Shown here: piece after piece, positions 46,265 to 58,466 of the stretch
How positions within the stretch are numbered: position 1 is the first letter of the stretch
How the letters are laid out: every line of letters begins with the position of its first letter
From: Cymbidium sinense
Taxonomy: Eukaryota; Streptophyta; Magnoliopsida; Asparagales; Orchidaceae
Reading direction: 5' to 3'
Length of the DNA stretch: 64,000 nucleotides
Assembly (NCBI GenBank): GCA_021442155.1
Contig: CM038221.1
Span: 25,883,906-25,947,905 of the forward strand
Notes under the pieces: model-generated
The model's database searches: none
Seen by the model: the letters and a program-made list of their open reading frames with translations, nothing else
Told to the model about the DNA's origin: nothing
Program-made: the position numbers and the translations under genes

Positions 46265-49200
46265 GGTTCCTTCTTTTGGATGGTTGGAATGTGGTTGCCC
46301 CAAAGGCTTCACATGGTACATAAGATGTAATCTTATGACCAATATTTTTCCTAATCCCCCATAACAATCATTATAAAATCCTAATCTCAAAATTACATGA
46401 AAATTAAAAGTAAATCTAACTAACACCTGGAAAATTGAGATTAGCTAAATAAACCATACAATCCTGAGCATGTATATATATAAATTGGACTTTACACATG
46501 GGTAAAAGCCCACGGCCTATTTTGGATTATGCTTATGAGTATAAGCACACATCAAAAGCATTTATATTTTTATTACAAGCTAAGCAATCCCATAGAAAAT
46601 AATTTAGACTAAGATCACTATCATTCGGTTTACACATACACCCTAATATCTAGACTAAAATAAAATATCACAAAATAAAAATAAATATAAAATCATGCAC
46701 CACCCTAACCTAAAGCTAAAAATGGTGACTTGGTCTAATGTGTGTGCCATTTAAGGTTTGTGTGGTCTACTTAGCTAGGCTTTAAGGTTGAAATTTTCTA
46801 AGTATGGAAATGTTCAACTTAGATGGGTAGTTTCATTTAAGTATTTTAGTTGCTTTAGTTGATTTTTATTTTGTATTTTGATTTGGTTTAATTGAATCCT
46901 ACAATTAATTACTAAGTGTTGTATAGAGAGAGAAAGAGAAGAGAACTTCTCTTTCCTCCCTACCTTAAGTAATTTCTAAGATAGATTCATATTTTATTTT
47001 TGTTTAGTGAATATTTTATTATATGTTTTAATTAATCCTAAGTTTAGAATAACTCTAAACAAACCTATTCAAAGAGAAAGACATTTTAAGATTAAGTAAA
47101 GTGAAATGCTATCACAAAACACACAACACTTCATTTCTTTCCCAACATATGTAGCATGCATATGGATGAATCCTAAGAATATCTATACATGCAAATAGAA
47201 GTTTTTTAGCACACCTTAATGATGAATGCTAAGAGATGTTACTTAAGAAAATTTTGGATGCTTCATGATGCATGATTTTATTAAGTAGAAAAGAAGTGAT
47301 TCTTTCATCCATTTTTCATATGCACATTTATATGTATGAAAGGCATAAGTGATTATGACACCATTGTTAGCGTGTAAGATATACTTAGGGCTACTTAAAG
47401 AATCATAACCCGGGGTTGTCTATACTAATATACCACTTTCCTTAAATACATATGTATATACAAAAGTAATGAATGGAAAAAGAAAGATTCAAGATTTTAT
47501 ATTTATTTGGTTATGATTTGATTGTTTAGTTTATATGTATGATGTGGAATCCTTTCTTAAGTCATGACATAGGAGTGTATAGGAAAGGATTTAAGCAAGT
47601 ATTATGTCCTTTTCAAATGGACTATACACTTTGCAAATCTTATACAATTCTATGTTAAGAAAGAGAGGGAGAATCACATAACATATTTTATATTCACATG
47701 CAAGTATAAATAATCATAAGTAGCATACCTTTCAGTTTTGTTGTTTAATTCATAGGTTTCAAAATAATTTTGGATTTAATAATAACCATTCATATTCTTA
47801 GTTTAGCCAAAACAAGCAATTTGACATAAAGAAAATATTTCATTTTCAATTTGATTTTCAAAAGGCATGAATGCATGATTTCTATATGACATACACATTT
47901 AGCATGCTAGGAAAGAAATGAAGTGATGAAAGCATATAAATTCATTCAGCCTAATTAATTCCTAAAGACAATCTTATGAGATAAGATTATTTAAAGTAAA
48001 TCAAATTTGGTTTAAGGAAAGTTTGATTTTATTTTGAGTTTGATTTCAATTTGAGAAATGTGAGAAGGTTTGCTAGTCCTAACCCATTCCTACACGTGTA
48101 TGATATTTTAGTTTAATTTTTAGGTGATTAGATTAATTTTATGCCCTAGTTAGGTTAAGGTGTGAATTAAGTGTATTAATTACCCCTTACCTACACTAAT
48201 TTAACATATTCAATCAAATAATTATGAGCCAATGTATGACATAAAATCACATAAAGAATTTAATCTACAATGCATCGAGGAAAGAAAGGGCCTGCAATTG
48301 GCTCACAATTAGTGATTAAATAAGCTAAAAGGTTTAGTTTAAGTACTTTCATAACCCTTCCCACTCATTTGGGTTGGATTTTGATTTTCTTAAGTTACTT
48401 AGGTTATTGAACACCTAAGCACCTACCCAAGATGAATTGGATAAGTTTTGGAATGTTTTGAAAATTTTATCAAGTTAATTATGTAGGTGATTAGGGGATT
48501 AGATTAGGTTTGGATTAAGGAAGGAAAGGGGTTTAGGGGATAGTTTAGGGAAAACTCCCTCAAATCTATTCCATAAACCTCTTCTTCACTTAAGTAAAGC
48601 ATAATTAGCTTAATAAAGTGGTTAAACCACTGTTCACCTATTTAATTAAGCTTAATTACATTAAGAGGGTGATTTAGGATTCATTATTTGATTTTCCTAA
48701 CTAACTCATCAATAAATCCCAAGAAAATTGGGAAGGCAGAGGTCATCCCACTAAATACACCAGAGAAATTTGAAAGGAATTAATGAAATAATTAGGGACT
48801 AATTAGGGTTATTAATTATTCATTAAACCCTAATTAAGAAAAATACACTATTAAAAATCCATTAAAAACAATTTTAGATTATTCTCCTAAGAAATCTTTT
48901 ACAGTTCATTTTAGTTTATATTTTTATTATTTTTCTAGAATTAGTTATTCAATTATAAAGATTCATCCATTAAGGATAAATAATTAAATCCCTAATTAAA
49001 AAACTAATACCATCGACACCACGTGGACCACTGTTGCGGCACACGCTTTCCATGTGACACGGTGAGATTGGTCACTTAAGTTGTCACATGAAGCCGTCGC
49101 ATTATATTCTCTCCATCGATCAAGGATCGGACGGTTGAGATCAAGCCCGCGATTCTTAAAGGATGAATCAAGGGGTCCTATGCATCTTGATCATGGACGT

Positions 49201-51244
49201 CCATCAAAATACGTGGATGGACGACCCTATGCGAGATGGGCCACTGTCCATCTTCTAGGGAAAGATCCAATCTCGATTGAGCTCGGATTGAACTCAAAAT
49301 CAACCCACACCATCATCATGCAAGGGGATGAAGATCTAATGGTCAATATCACTTAGGGTGAAACTTTCCTTCATGAAGGACCACACACTCTTTATTTTAA
49401 GCTTGGGTTGAAGGCACCTACCGGGAGCTATCCGGTGCTCATCACGAGGTAGCTTTAGCGAGAAGCCTCAGATTTGAGGTGTTGAGGTTTAGTGGATCTT
49501 CCTATGGACCAAGTTCACCTTCAAATGGATCCGACCTTGATCAAAGTCCCACCTCCCTTGCCTTGAGCTCTTGGGAAACACCTTAGGCAAGCTCAATTGA
49601 GTCCTCTGAAGATGCTTGCAAGAGGAATTGAGCCTTGGTGTTGAATTGGCTAAGTTGGAATTTCACTTGAGCTCCCCTATTTTTAGGTTGAAGAAACCTA
49701 GAAATGGAGAGATCAAAATGCTTGGGATTGCTTGAGGGAGCTTGGGAAGTTTGCTAAGGTCTCTCTCAGGAAATTGAGTGTGAGTGTCTTCAATTCAAGT
49801 GGAATTAGGGGGAGTATATCTCCCCCTGGGAGAATTAGATGGCCCCAAGCTCTCCTTCTATTTTGATCCAATTCACTCTATTTAATGAGTTTGTTAGGCC
49901 GTTTAGAGTGGCATGTCATTTAATTTTGGGTGTGGAGTGGAGTAGTGAAGCTCCTATGTGCTTGAAATGGGTGGAAGAATGATTCCCATGTGCTCATGTC
50001 AAGTGAGGTGGTCGATTTTACCATTACGTTGGGTTTGTCTAATCCAAACCCAATGGGTCATGTGCGTCATCCTAATTAGTGACCAATTGGCCCACTAAGA
50101 GGATGTCAAGTGTCCATGAAAAAGAATTGACTAAATTCCAAGTAGTTTTGATTTTAGGTTACCATATGGACTAGGGGTAAAATGATCATTTGGCTTGGGT
50201 TTCAATTTGAATATGTTTGGTATGTTTGAGAAATGGATTGGGCCAAGTTTCATTAAATTTGGAGTTGGTTTGATATGATTTGGCTCATGTTGACCCATTT
50301 AGGTCAAATTGGGTTAAACCAAGGGTTGGGTCAATTTCATATGACCATTTGAAATGTTTTGGCATCATTGATTTGATTCAATTTGATTTATATTTGGATT
50401 TGGTTCATTTGATTTCATTTAGGTCAAATGAGTCAAGTTGATCAATTTGACCCATTTGACCTATTTGGGTTAGGTCATGGGTTGGTTTAAGTCTAGTTGA
50501 TCATATGAAATGTATTTGTATCTTTGTTTCAAATCAACTTTGGTTTAATTTGATTTTGGCTAAATTTGACCTTTTAGGTCAAGTTGGGTTCAAGGTCAAT
50601 TGGTCTAGGTTGGGCCTAGTTGGCCAATTGAGGCTTTGGTCAAGTTCAACAATCATTTTAGAATGAATTTGAGCCATTGGTTTCAATCAATTTGGCTTAG
50701 ATCAAGTTTTGACATATTTTGACTTTTTAGGTCAAGTGAGGTCAACTTGGGTCAAGTGGCCAATTGGGCTAGGTTAGGCTAAAATGATGACTTGGTCAAG
50801 TTCAAATATTGATCATGAATGAGTTTTGATCAATGGTTTCAATCAATTTAGCTTATGGTGGATTTTGGCTAGTTTAGGTTTCATTTTGGCTAAGTGGTGA
50901 CTTGGTCCACCCTTAGGTTTGACTTGGTTTGACCCAATTTGAGTGATTGAACATCTTATGATGATTGTTTCTCATAATGCGGCTTAGTTGAGCTTAGTTC
51001 AATCCAATTTTGGTAGGATTAGATTTGGCTCAAAAAGGGTACTTTAAGTCACTTTGGGTCAAGTGAGCCTAAGTGAGTCAATTGACTTGATCAAGGCTTG
51101 AATCAAGTTTGGTTGAACTCACATATGGACTTATGATTGAAATATAAATCCATTTGTAAGTGGTTTGGAGTCAAATGGGTTTTGATTCATTTGACAATTT
51201 CAAGTTCAAAGGGGTAAACATGGGTTTGATTTTTGAAGTTAGTT

Positions 51245-52140
51245 TTGATTTGTTGATTGAGGTTTGTGTTTATATTTGGTTCATGATTGAAGGATTTATT
51301 GAATCATGAAGAAAAATCAAGAGTTTGGCTTGATTTGAATTTGATTTGGCTAAGTTCAAGATTTTGACTTGAAATGCTTAGGTTGAACTTTAGTTGAATT
51401 TGGACTTGATTTTGGAATGATTTTTGGATTGATGATTGAAGTTTATATTTATATTTGGATTCATGATTGAAGGATTGATTGAATCATGAATAAAAATCAA
51501 GGGTTTGGCTTGATTTGAATTTGATTTGGCTAAGTTCAAGATTTTGACTTGAAAGGTTTAGGTTGAAATTTGGACTTGATTTTTGAATTAATTTTTGGAT
51601 TGATGATTAAAGTTTATATTTATATTTGGATTCATGATTGAAGGATTGATTGAATCATGAATAAAAATCAAGGGATTGGTTTGATTTGAATTTGGTTTGG
51701 CTAAGTTCAAGATTTTGATTTGAAAGGTTTAGGTTGAATTTTGGTTGAATTTGGACTTAATTTTTGAATTAATTTTTGGATTGATGATTGAAGTTTATGT
51801 TTATATTTGGATTCATGATTGAAGGATTGATTGAATCATGACAAAAAATCATGAGTTTGGTTTGATTTGAGTTTGATTTGGCTAAGTTCAAAAATTTGAC
51901 TTGAAAGGCTTAGGTTGGATTTTGGTTGAATTTGGATTTGAATTTTTGAATTGATTTTTGGATTGATGATTGATGTTTATATTTATATTTGGAATCATGA
52001 TTGAAGGATTGACTGAATCATGAAATAAAATCAAGAATTTGGCTTGATTTGAGTTTGATTTGGCTAAGTTCGAGAATTTGACTTGAAAGGCTTAGGTTGG
52101 ATTTTGGTTGAATTTGGATTTGAATTTCGAATTTATATGT
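51245..52140 (-). repeat. Five tandem copies of an about 175-bp unit inside LTR B
   Basis: The phrase GATGATTGAAGTTTATATTT recurs at 51431, 51602 (one change), 51783 and 51965, with a shorter, more diverged first unit near 51256. Spacings are 171, 181 and 182 bases. Each unit also contains GGATTCATGATTGAAGGATT and GATTTGGCTAAGTTCAAG. Units differ by a few substitutions, so the amplification is more recent than the surrounding LTR. Confidence 0.85.
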
Positions 52141-52690
52141 GGACATTTGAATTTATACTTTATTTATATTTGTGAATATAAATGAGAATATAAGTGGGTT
52201 ATGAGAAATTGTTTTGAATTTGAGTTGATTTGGATTTGATTTAGGCTAAGTCCATTAGTGGGATCAAAGGGACTTGGGAAATATTCTTGAACTTGGAATT
52301 CAATCATGGGCTTCAATCATTTGGAATTGATTTGAGTTTGAGAAAATCAATTGAGTAGGAATTGATTTAAGTTTTGATGTTGATTTGATTTGGAGTTTTA
52401 CTTGAAGGAATGAAGTGAGGAGTTGGTCCAAGCTATAAGGTATGTAAATTTTCCTAACACCCCTAAGGCATGACCTATTCCCATGGCTAACTCTTCTAAG
52501 TCTCTAGGGCTAGGTTGAGTGTGAACCTAATCACTAGAAGTGGCCTAAGACTAAGGAGACTCTTAGTGTCTAAGAGAAGTCCTATGTCTAACATGGAAGG
52601 GTTGAGTCATTCAAAATGGGAACAAGGCCCAAAAGGTGTGGTGGTGACAAGGGCATTAGTGTTAATGAAATAATCAACAACATTGAACAA

Positions 52691-53056
52691 TCACAAGCAC
52701 TAACAGAAATAATCTACTCTTAACCCAAGGTGTAGAAGGAATCTAGAGATTAGTGTAATGTGATTCTACTCACGTCAAAGACATAAGAGAGTGAAGAGGG
52801 AATCCACTAGGGATAGAGTATATGAACCTTCCACTAGGAAAATAGGTTCAAGTCATCCACGGGGGGATGAGAGGTTTGAGTCTCACTAGGGAGAGAAATA
52901 AATTTGATTTGTTTAATTTATTTTGATTATTTTGATTTGATTGACTCCACGGGGAGATTGATTGGATTTATTTTGTTGAATTTATTTTGTTTGTTGTTTG
53001 AAATCCATTGAGGAGGTTGAATTTGTTTTTTAGATTTTGAGATGGGCCCCTGGTTT
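52691..53056 (-). other. Spacer between LTR B and its tandem repeats
   Basis: T/G-rich on the plus strand with repeated TTTATTTTG and TTGATTTG phrases. The polypurine tract that should adjoin the LTR is not clearly visible. It holds no coding frame. Confidence 0.4.
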
Positions 53057-54260
53057 GATGGATCATCGAGTAGGAACCACAGAGGCCTAGGCCTAACTAA
53101 GATTTCTTATCCAAAGGGGGTAGTCTTCCAAACACATGGTAAGGCTACAAAAAGATGTCTTTGGTTTGGTGCACAATAGTTGTACTAGGAGGAAAATATA
53201 GTAGACTTACATCCTCCAAAGTAAGGAACAGTTACTGGGGTGATCCATTAGCAAAGTAATGGGTCGAACCAACCTTGGGCTGACTATTGAGTGAATGCCA
53301 GTGGGGACTTAGATCAGCTCAAAAATAGTCAAGGTTAATTTTATTTTTTAAGTTGCTTTTGATGGATCCCGTTAGTTTGTGATGGATTGCACCAAGTAGA
53401 GGCAATTTAGGCCTAGAGCTAACACAGATTTACTAATCCAAAGGGAGTAGTCAACCAACCACAAGGTAAGACTATCCAACCAAAGGGGTGCCTTTCAGTT
53501 TGCAATGATCAAGTTAGGAAGAAATCACGGGGACTCACATCTTCCAAAATAAGGAACCAGTAGGGTGATCGATTGGCAAGGCAATAAATCGAACTCGACC
53601 TAGGGCTGACTATTGAGTGAATGTCATTGGGGGACTTAGATCAGCTCAAGGATAGTTAAGATTAATCTCATTTTAAATTTGTTTTGATGGATCCTATCGA
53701 TTTTGCGATGGTGAATGAGATTGGGCCTTGGTAACAATTTACCAATCAAGTAGTAAACCAAAGGGATGTCATTCAATTTGCAATTATTAAGTTTAAGAAG
53801 AAAGCACGGACTCATCTTCTTCCAAAATAAGGGACCAGGGGATCTTGGCGGGGCAATGAATCAAAACCCTTAGACATTGAATATGAATGTGGGGGGACTT
53901 AAATCAACTGAAAGATAATCAAAGATTAGTTTCATTTTTTTAGTTATTTTTGATGTATTTCATTAGTTTGTGATGGATCATACTGAGAATGAGCTCCTAT
54001 CTGCCTAGACGTATCTCAGATTTATTGAACCAAGGGAGTAGCTTCCTGACTGATGGGAGAACTATCCAACCAAAGGAATATCTTTCGGTTCGTAATGATC
54101 AATTCAGGAGAAGAAAGCTCGGGGACTCACATTTTCTACTATAAAAGATCACAGGGGTGATCGGCTGCTTTGGGCAACAAGTAGAACCCGACCTAGGGCT
54201 TCCCATTGATTTGCAACATTCATGCTAGAAAGAATGCGTCATAGTCTTACATCTTCCAAT
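53057..54260 (-). repeat. Four tandem copies of an about 325-bp unit in element B's 3' region
   Basis: Units begin GATGGATCATCGAG (53057), GATGGATTGCACC (53381), GATGGTGAATGAG (53707) and GATGGATCATACTG (53972), giving spacings 324, 326 and 265. Each has AGGCCTA or a variant, ACCAAAGG..GTAG, CTTTCAGTTTGCAATGATC, ACTCACATCTTCCAAAATAAGG and GGGACTTAGATCAGCTCAA. The third unit is internally shortened. Tat/Ogre elements are known to carry fast-changing tandem repeats between pol and the 3' LTR, and this fits. Confidence 0.85.
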
Positions 54261-54300
54261 GCAGAATAAATGTCAGGGTAACCAAAGAGAAAAGAATGTG

Positions 54301-54960
54301 TCATAGTCTTACATCTTCCAGACATGCCAATTCTTTGCCAAGTTTGGCCAAAGCATCTGCTACTGCGTTCTCTACTCGAGGAACCTTGTAGATGGTAACT
54401 TTAGGGATTTGGGCCGACAACTTCATGGTATACTTGTGGTAATGATGAAGCTTGAGTTTGAGAACCTTGTAAGACCCGACAATCTGGTTGATGACCAACG
54501 AAATTCCGTAGATATTGATTCTCTTGACACATTATGATGGCTAACTCTACAGACAAAACCTCATACTACTTCATTGTTTGTAGGGATTGAAAAGATTGTA
54601 TGAGAATCTCATCACATCATGAGTTAAGAGGTATTCTACTACGGAAGAGTAGAGTGTGGTGCTTCCACTTTATAAAAGGAAGCTCCACCATCAAAATATA
54701 TCTCCCATCGATGGTTTTCAACCTCCCCTAAGTTCATGATTTGTTCATCAGAGATATGTCAGCGTGGAATCGTGAGGAAAGGTGCTACTAAGAAATCTGC
54801 TAGTGTTTGTCCTTTTATCGCATGGAGGGGTACAAATGTGATATCAAACAATGAGAGAATCATGGACCAATGTGCCAAACATCCGGATAGCATTGGCCGT
54901 GTCATGAGATACTGCAATGGATTGGTTCTAGAAATCAAGTTCACCTTATGAGAAAGCATA
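54301..54960 (-). pseudogene. RNase H of element B pol, cut at its C-terminal end
   Basis: The minus strand gives DITFVPLHAIKGQTLADFL (tether, near 54.83 kb) and, from 54498, MVINQIVGSYKVLKLKLHHYH, then IPKVTIYKVPRVENAVADALAKLGKELAC. These match element A at 22.2-22.8 kb. The last catalytic Asp (ADALAK) is present. After ELAC the sequence departs abruptly from element A and runs into the tandem-repeat region, so the integrase that should follow is gone. Within this span, the intervening part containing the first Asp and Glu motifs (54.5-54.76 kb) is frameshifted. Confidence 0.75.
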
Positions 54961-55157
54961 TAGTGTCATAGCTTCTGAGATGCAAAGATCAAAGCTAGGC
55001 AATGTTTCTCAATAGGTGGATAGTTTGCTACAGCAAGAATCAGATGATGATTAAGATAGTAAAGAGCACTCTCCTTCCCTTCATCATTAGCTTGGGCCAA
55101 CAAAGTCGTGAGTCATCCAATGCGTAGTGTAGAGGATGAGTGGCTGGGATAGAGCTG

Positions 55158-55930
55158 CTAGGGCGACTTCACCAAATATTGCTTGATATCTTCGAAGGCA
55201 TGCTGGCACTTATCATCCCACTTGAACTTGGCATCCTTTTTGATAAGTGCTGATAATGGCTTGCATCTCCCCAATAGGCTAGAAATAAAGCATCTTAGAT
55301 ATGCCAACGGTCCTTGGAAAGATCTTAGTTGAGTTAAAATTTTAGGAGGTGACATTTCTAAGATAGTTCTGATCTTTTCTAGATCTATTTCTATTCCCGA
55401 TGTCGAACAACAAACCCAAAAAATTTCCCAAAGCTACTCACAATGCACACTTGATTCATTTTGAGGTTATATTATCTTAAGCATTCAAAACTACTCTCAA
55501 GTCAAAGAGATGGTCTTCTTTTCTCTTGACTACTAGATCATCAACATAACACTAAACCTAATGATGGATGAGTTTGTTGAAATGAGTCATGGCCATTGGT
55601 ATGTAGCACCAACATTTTTAAGGCTGAAAGGCATGACCTATAACAATAGATTTCGGGGTTCAAAAGCAATGTTTCTTTCATCCTCGGGCCATCTTGATTT
55701 GGTTGTAGCTAGATGACCCATCCATGAATGCATGAGATGAGTGATGTCCACCATTCTAGTATAGGAAGAGGAAACTCACCCTTAGGACATGCCTTATTTA
55801 AGTTCCTGAAATTGATGCATATGCAAAACTGGCCATTCTTTTTTTTAATTGGGATGACACTGGCTAACCAGGTAGGGTATTTTTCTTCTCTGATGAAACC
55901 AGTATCTATCAATTTCTTGACTTCAAAAAT
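55158..55930 (-). pseudogene. Reverse transcriptase of element B pol
   Basis: From 55912 the minus strand reads MIDTGFIREEKYPTWLASV, IPIKKKNGQFCICINFRN and LNKACPKGEFPLP. Farther on, near 55530-55550, CYVDDLVVK keeps the catalytic YVDD that element A has lost. The 65-codon piece at 55355-55158 carries LTQLRSFQGPLAYLRCFISSLLGRC and DAKFKWDDKCQHAFEDIK, the thumb/connection region. Frames are broken between these blocks. It would synthesise element DNA; the gene is dead but its active-site box is intact. Confidence 0.85.
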
Positions 55931-56212
55931 GACTTATTGTTCGATTTATAATCGCATTCATCTAGGAGATTGCTTAATAGGGTTAGCGCTAGGATCTATT
56001 ATTAGTTTGTGGACTGCTACATTAGGAGATAATCTAAGAATTTCTTTATAACTCCATGCAAATCAGTCTTTAAACTCAGTCAATAGCTTAACTAAGTCAT
56101 TGGTTTCTTCTGCATTCAGCAATGAACTGATGTATGTCAGACATGGATTCTCTTCCTTCCCGAGGTTGATTTCTTTAAGCTTGTCAATTATCGAATGGAT
56201 CTTCTCTTTAAA

Positions 56213-56748
56213 TTATGGTGGTGCATCTTTGATTTGGAGATTATCTAGATCATCTGAAGTTTCTAAACATACATCCTCATAAGAGTTGGTTTGGTGTGAA
56301 AAGAACCTATCAAACTCTAGCTGGTTGGTGACAACTAAGCAGTAATCATTGTCATTGACTAGACCACTGTACTGAATCATAGTGATGATCTTGATTGTGC
56401 TTCCATGCTTGTGTTCCATAGCTTTTTGAAATACTCTGACTTATGCTTAAACCATGTATAAGAATCAAAAGGCAATTCCATTAATTCTTTATATGAATTC
56501 TCCTCAAGTTCTACATCAACTTGACTTGAGGATGATGATCCCAAAAAGAATCTCTTTGGCTTCATATCACTGTAAGACTTAGGAGCTTCCTTAACTACTA
56601 AACCTTTATCTTTTTGAGATGAAAGTGAGGTTAGAGCTAAAGTTCTGAATCGTTGCCTGATAGTTTCACATATAATTGATTCAAATACTTTGCTTTGTCT
56701 GGAGGCCTGGTCTTCATTTCTCTCCGACTCGAGTGTCACCTCACCCAT
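56213..56748 (-). pseudogene. Protease-RT linker of element B pol
   Basis: Two overlapping frames carry KDKGLVVKEAPKSYSDMK, VDVELEENSYKELMELPFD and then NDNDYCLVVTNQLEFDRFF and EDVCLETSDDLD. These line up with element A at 20.29-20.90 kb. The segment is acidic, and better preserved than the protease or gag next to it. Function is unknown. Confidence 0.6.
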
Positions 56749-57439
56749 TGAGAGGGGTTGGCTGGTATGCTAATCACATTAGACTCATCCTCCAAACTGG
56801 ATTCCAAGTCTATGTGTGAATAGTAGGTGTACTCTATGAATGGGTAACCCCCATTGGTGATGGCCAACCAGTGGATCTTCCACCTCTTGAACGCCTATTT
56901 CTCTCTGCCTCACGGTGGAGGTCGAGTCATCACCCACATGTCCATGATGGAATGAATTGTGGGTGGAATGTGATTTACGGCTCTACTTCTTCTTCAATTC
57001 CCTTTTCTTGTTCACTTGGACTTTCATTTTTTTTTTTGCTTTTTCTTTTTCACCCTTTTCTTTTTCTTTTGAATTTGAATTTTTCCCAAGTTCACGAGAA
57101 AATGTATTTTGAGGAAGAAAGTAGGTTGCATCCTTAAATATCTCAACCTCTCTGACTGAAAATAGCTTTTCATCAGCTTTGATACAATACTCAATCCCAT
57201 CCTTCCTGAACTTGATGCACTAATGGAGGGAGGATGGAATCATCTTGTTCTGATGTATCCAAGGCCTACCAAGCAAAGCGGTGAATGAAGTATTTAAATC
57301 AATGATATAAAACTTGACTTCAGTCTTTCAGTCATCTATCTCTAAAGGTAACACTATGGAACCTAAAGCCCTCTCGCCTTGTTCGTTGAATCCTCTCAAC
57401 ATCATATTTTCTCGGAGTGTGGAGATGTTGATCCTCAAA

Positions 57440-57580
57440 TAGGCAAGGGTCTTTAGACTCATAATGTTCACCAATGCACTTGGATCGACAAGAACTTGGC
57501 TAGTCTAAATCTACCCATGTCAACTATAATGTAGAGAGGACGCTTGTGCTCCATGTCCCCCAGAAGTAGGTCTTCATATG
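57440..57580 (-). pseudogene. Protease core of element B pol
   Basis: The minus strand reads MEHKRPLYIIVDMGRFRLA and, after a one-frame slip, VLVDPSALVNIMSLK. This matches element A's EHNYPLYIIVDVGRFRLSRV / LVDPGASINFI. The Asp of the active site is kept but the usual D-S/T-G triad is not. Downstream, 56.75-57.44 kb holds only fragments, including a Lys/Glu-rich tract near 57.03-57.08 kb matching 19.94-20.03 kb in A. Confidence 0.6.
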
Positions 57581-58466
57581 TGAAAGTGATTCCTTGAGCT
57601 TCTCTGGAATAATATGCCTCCTCTCCAATAGCGGTCAGCTGAGCTAAGCATATCTATGGATCAAGGAGAGCCTTGATTAGTGATTTTCTCATCTCTTTGG
57701 ATAAGACAAGGGCATCATATATGCTTAGCTTAGATGACAACTTTCTTAGGTGAGAGAGGACATTATAGTCCACCTTGGGTTGATCCTCCATAAGCATATC
57801 CAAGAGTGGAGCATTCTATGGAGGGGCTTCTCCATTAAATGACTTGTTTCCCTTTATCTTGAGGTATTGCCCTAGGAGGTAGAAACTTGCCACTATGGAG
57901 GTTGACTTCGGTGATCTCTTATGGCAGGGTAATGGAAGATTCTACTTGCACATCAGGCTCACCTATAGCTTCTTCTATGGGACCCTCAAAATCGAATGAT
58001 TCCAGGTCTATCTCAAGTGACAAACCTGTTGTATTCATAGAAGGAAGATCCAACTTTGAATCATAAAGAGAAAGATCAAAATTATTATAATTATTGTTTA
58101 GACTTGAAGAGTTATCATTAGGAATAAATTTAGACAACCCATCAGAAGTGACATAGATATAATTCAAGCTAGTTTTATTCTTTAATTTCTTGGATTTGAT
58201 AGGAGGTACATAGTAAAAATCAAGTAAAGTAAGAGGGGTGAGAGATTTAATGCCCTCATCTGCCGATACAAGATGTCTACTAGAATATGAGCTAGCTGAA
58301 GTAGAGGTAGTCGCTAATATAGTATGAACTATGGGTGGAGGTGGACTGATTGGTGGTTATCTACTTAGCTATCCCGTACGGTGCTATCTTGAGCTCCCCC
58401 CTTGAGTTGGCTCACGGAAACTTGCAAAGCTTCCTTGATGTTGGAGGTTTGAGCTGTCTCAGGCAT
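57581..58466 (-). other. gag-protease spacer, element B
   Basis: An 82-codon frame at 57919-58167 (Asn, Ser, Asp and Leu-rich, SLYDSKLDLPSMNTTGLSLE) is probably the disordered gag C-terminus. The same place in element C (about 440-600) reads related words. Stops interrupt the rest. Confidence 0.4.

Larger units (their letters stand above)
44636..52690 (-). repeat. 3' LTR of element B (about 8 kb)
   Basis: The plus strand begins TGTGGTGAAAATTTATATAT, identical in layout to 63720 onward, where the same LTR's other copy begins beside the primer site. It is co-linear with LTR C (4458-8490) and, reversed, with LTR A (8491-15182). The inner (U3) end is not sharp: LTR A's start corresponds to about 52.66-52.70 kb. 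The 5 bases AAGAG at 44631-44635 should be the target duplication; its partner is beyond the window. No gene is supported inside. The frame at 49081-49356 (91 codons) lies in a GC-richer block shared with the other LTRs and is likely chance. Confidence 0.75.

Noticed and set aside
49081..49356. 91-codon frame in LTR B
   Set aside because: The block is conserved as DNA in the LTRs of A and C, but the frame is broken there.
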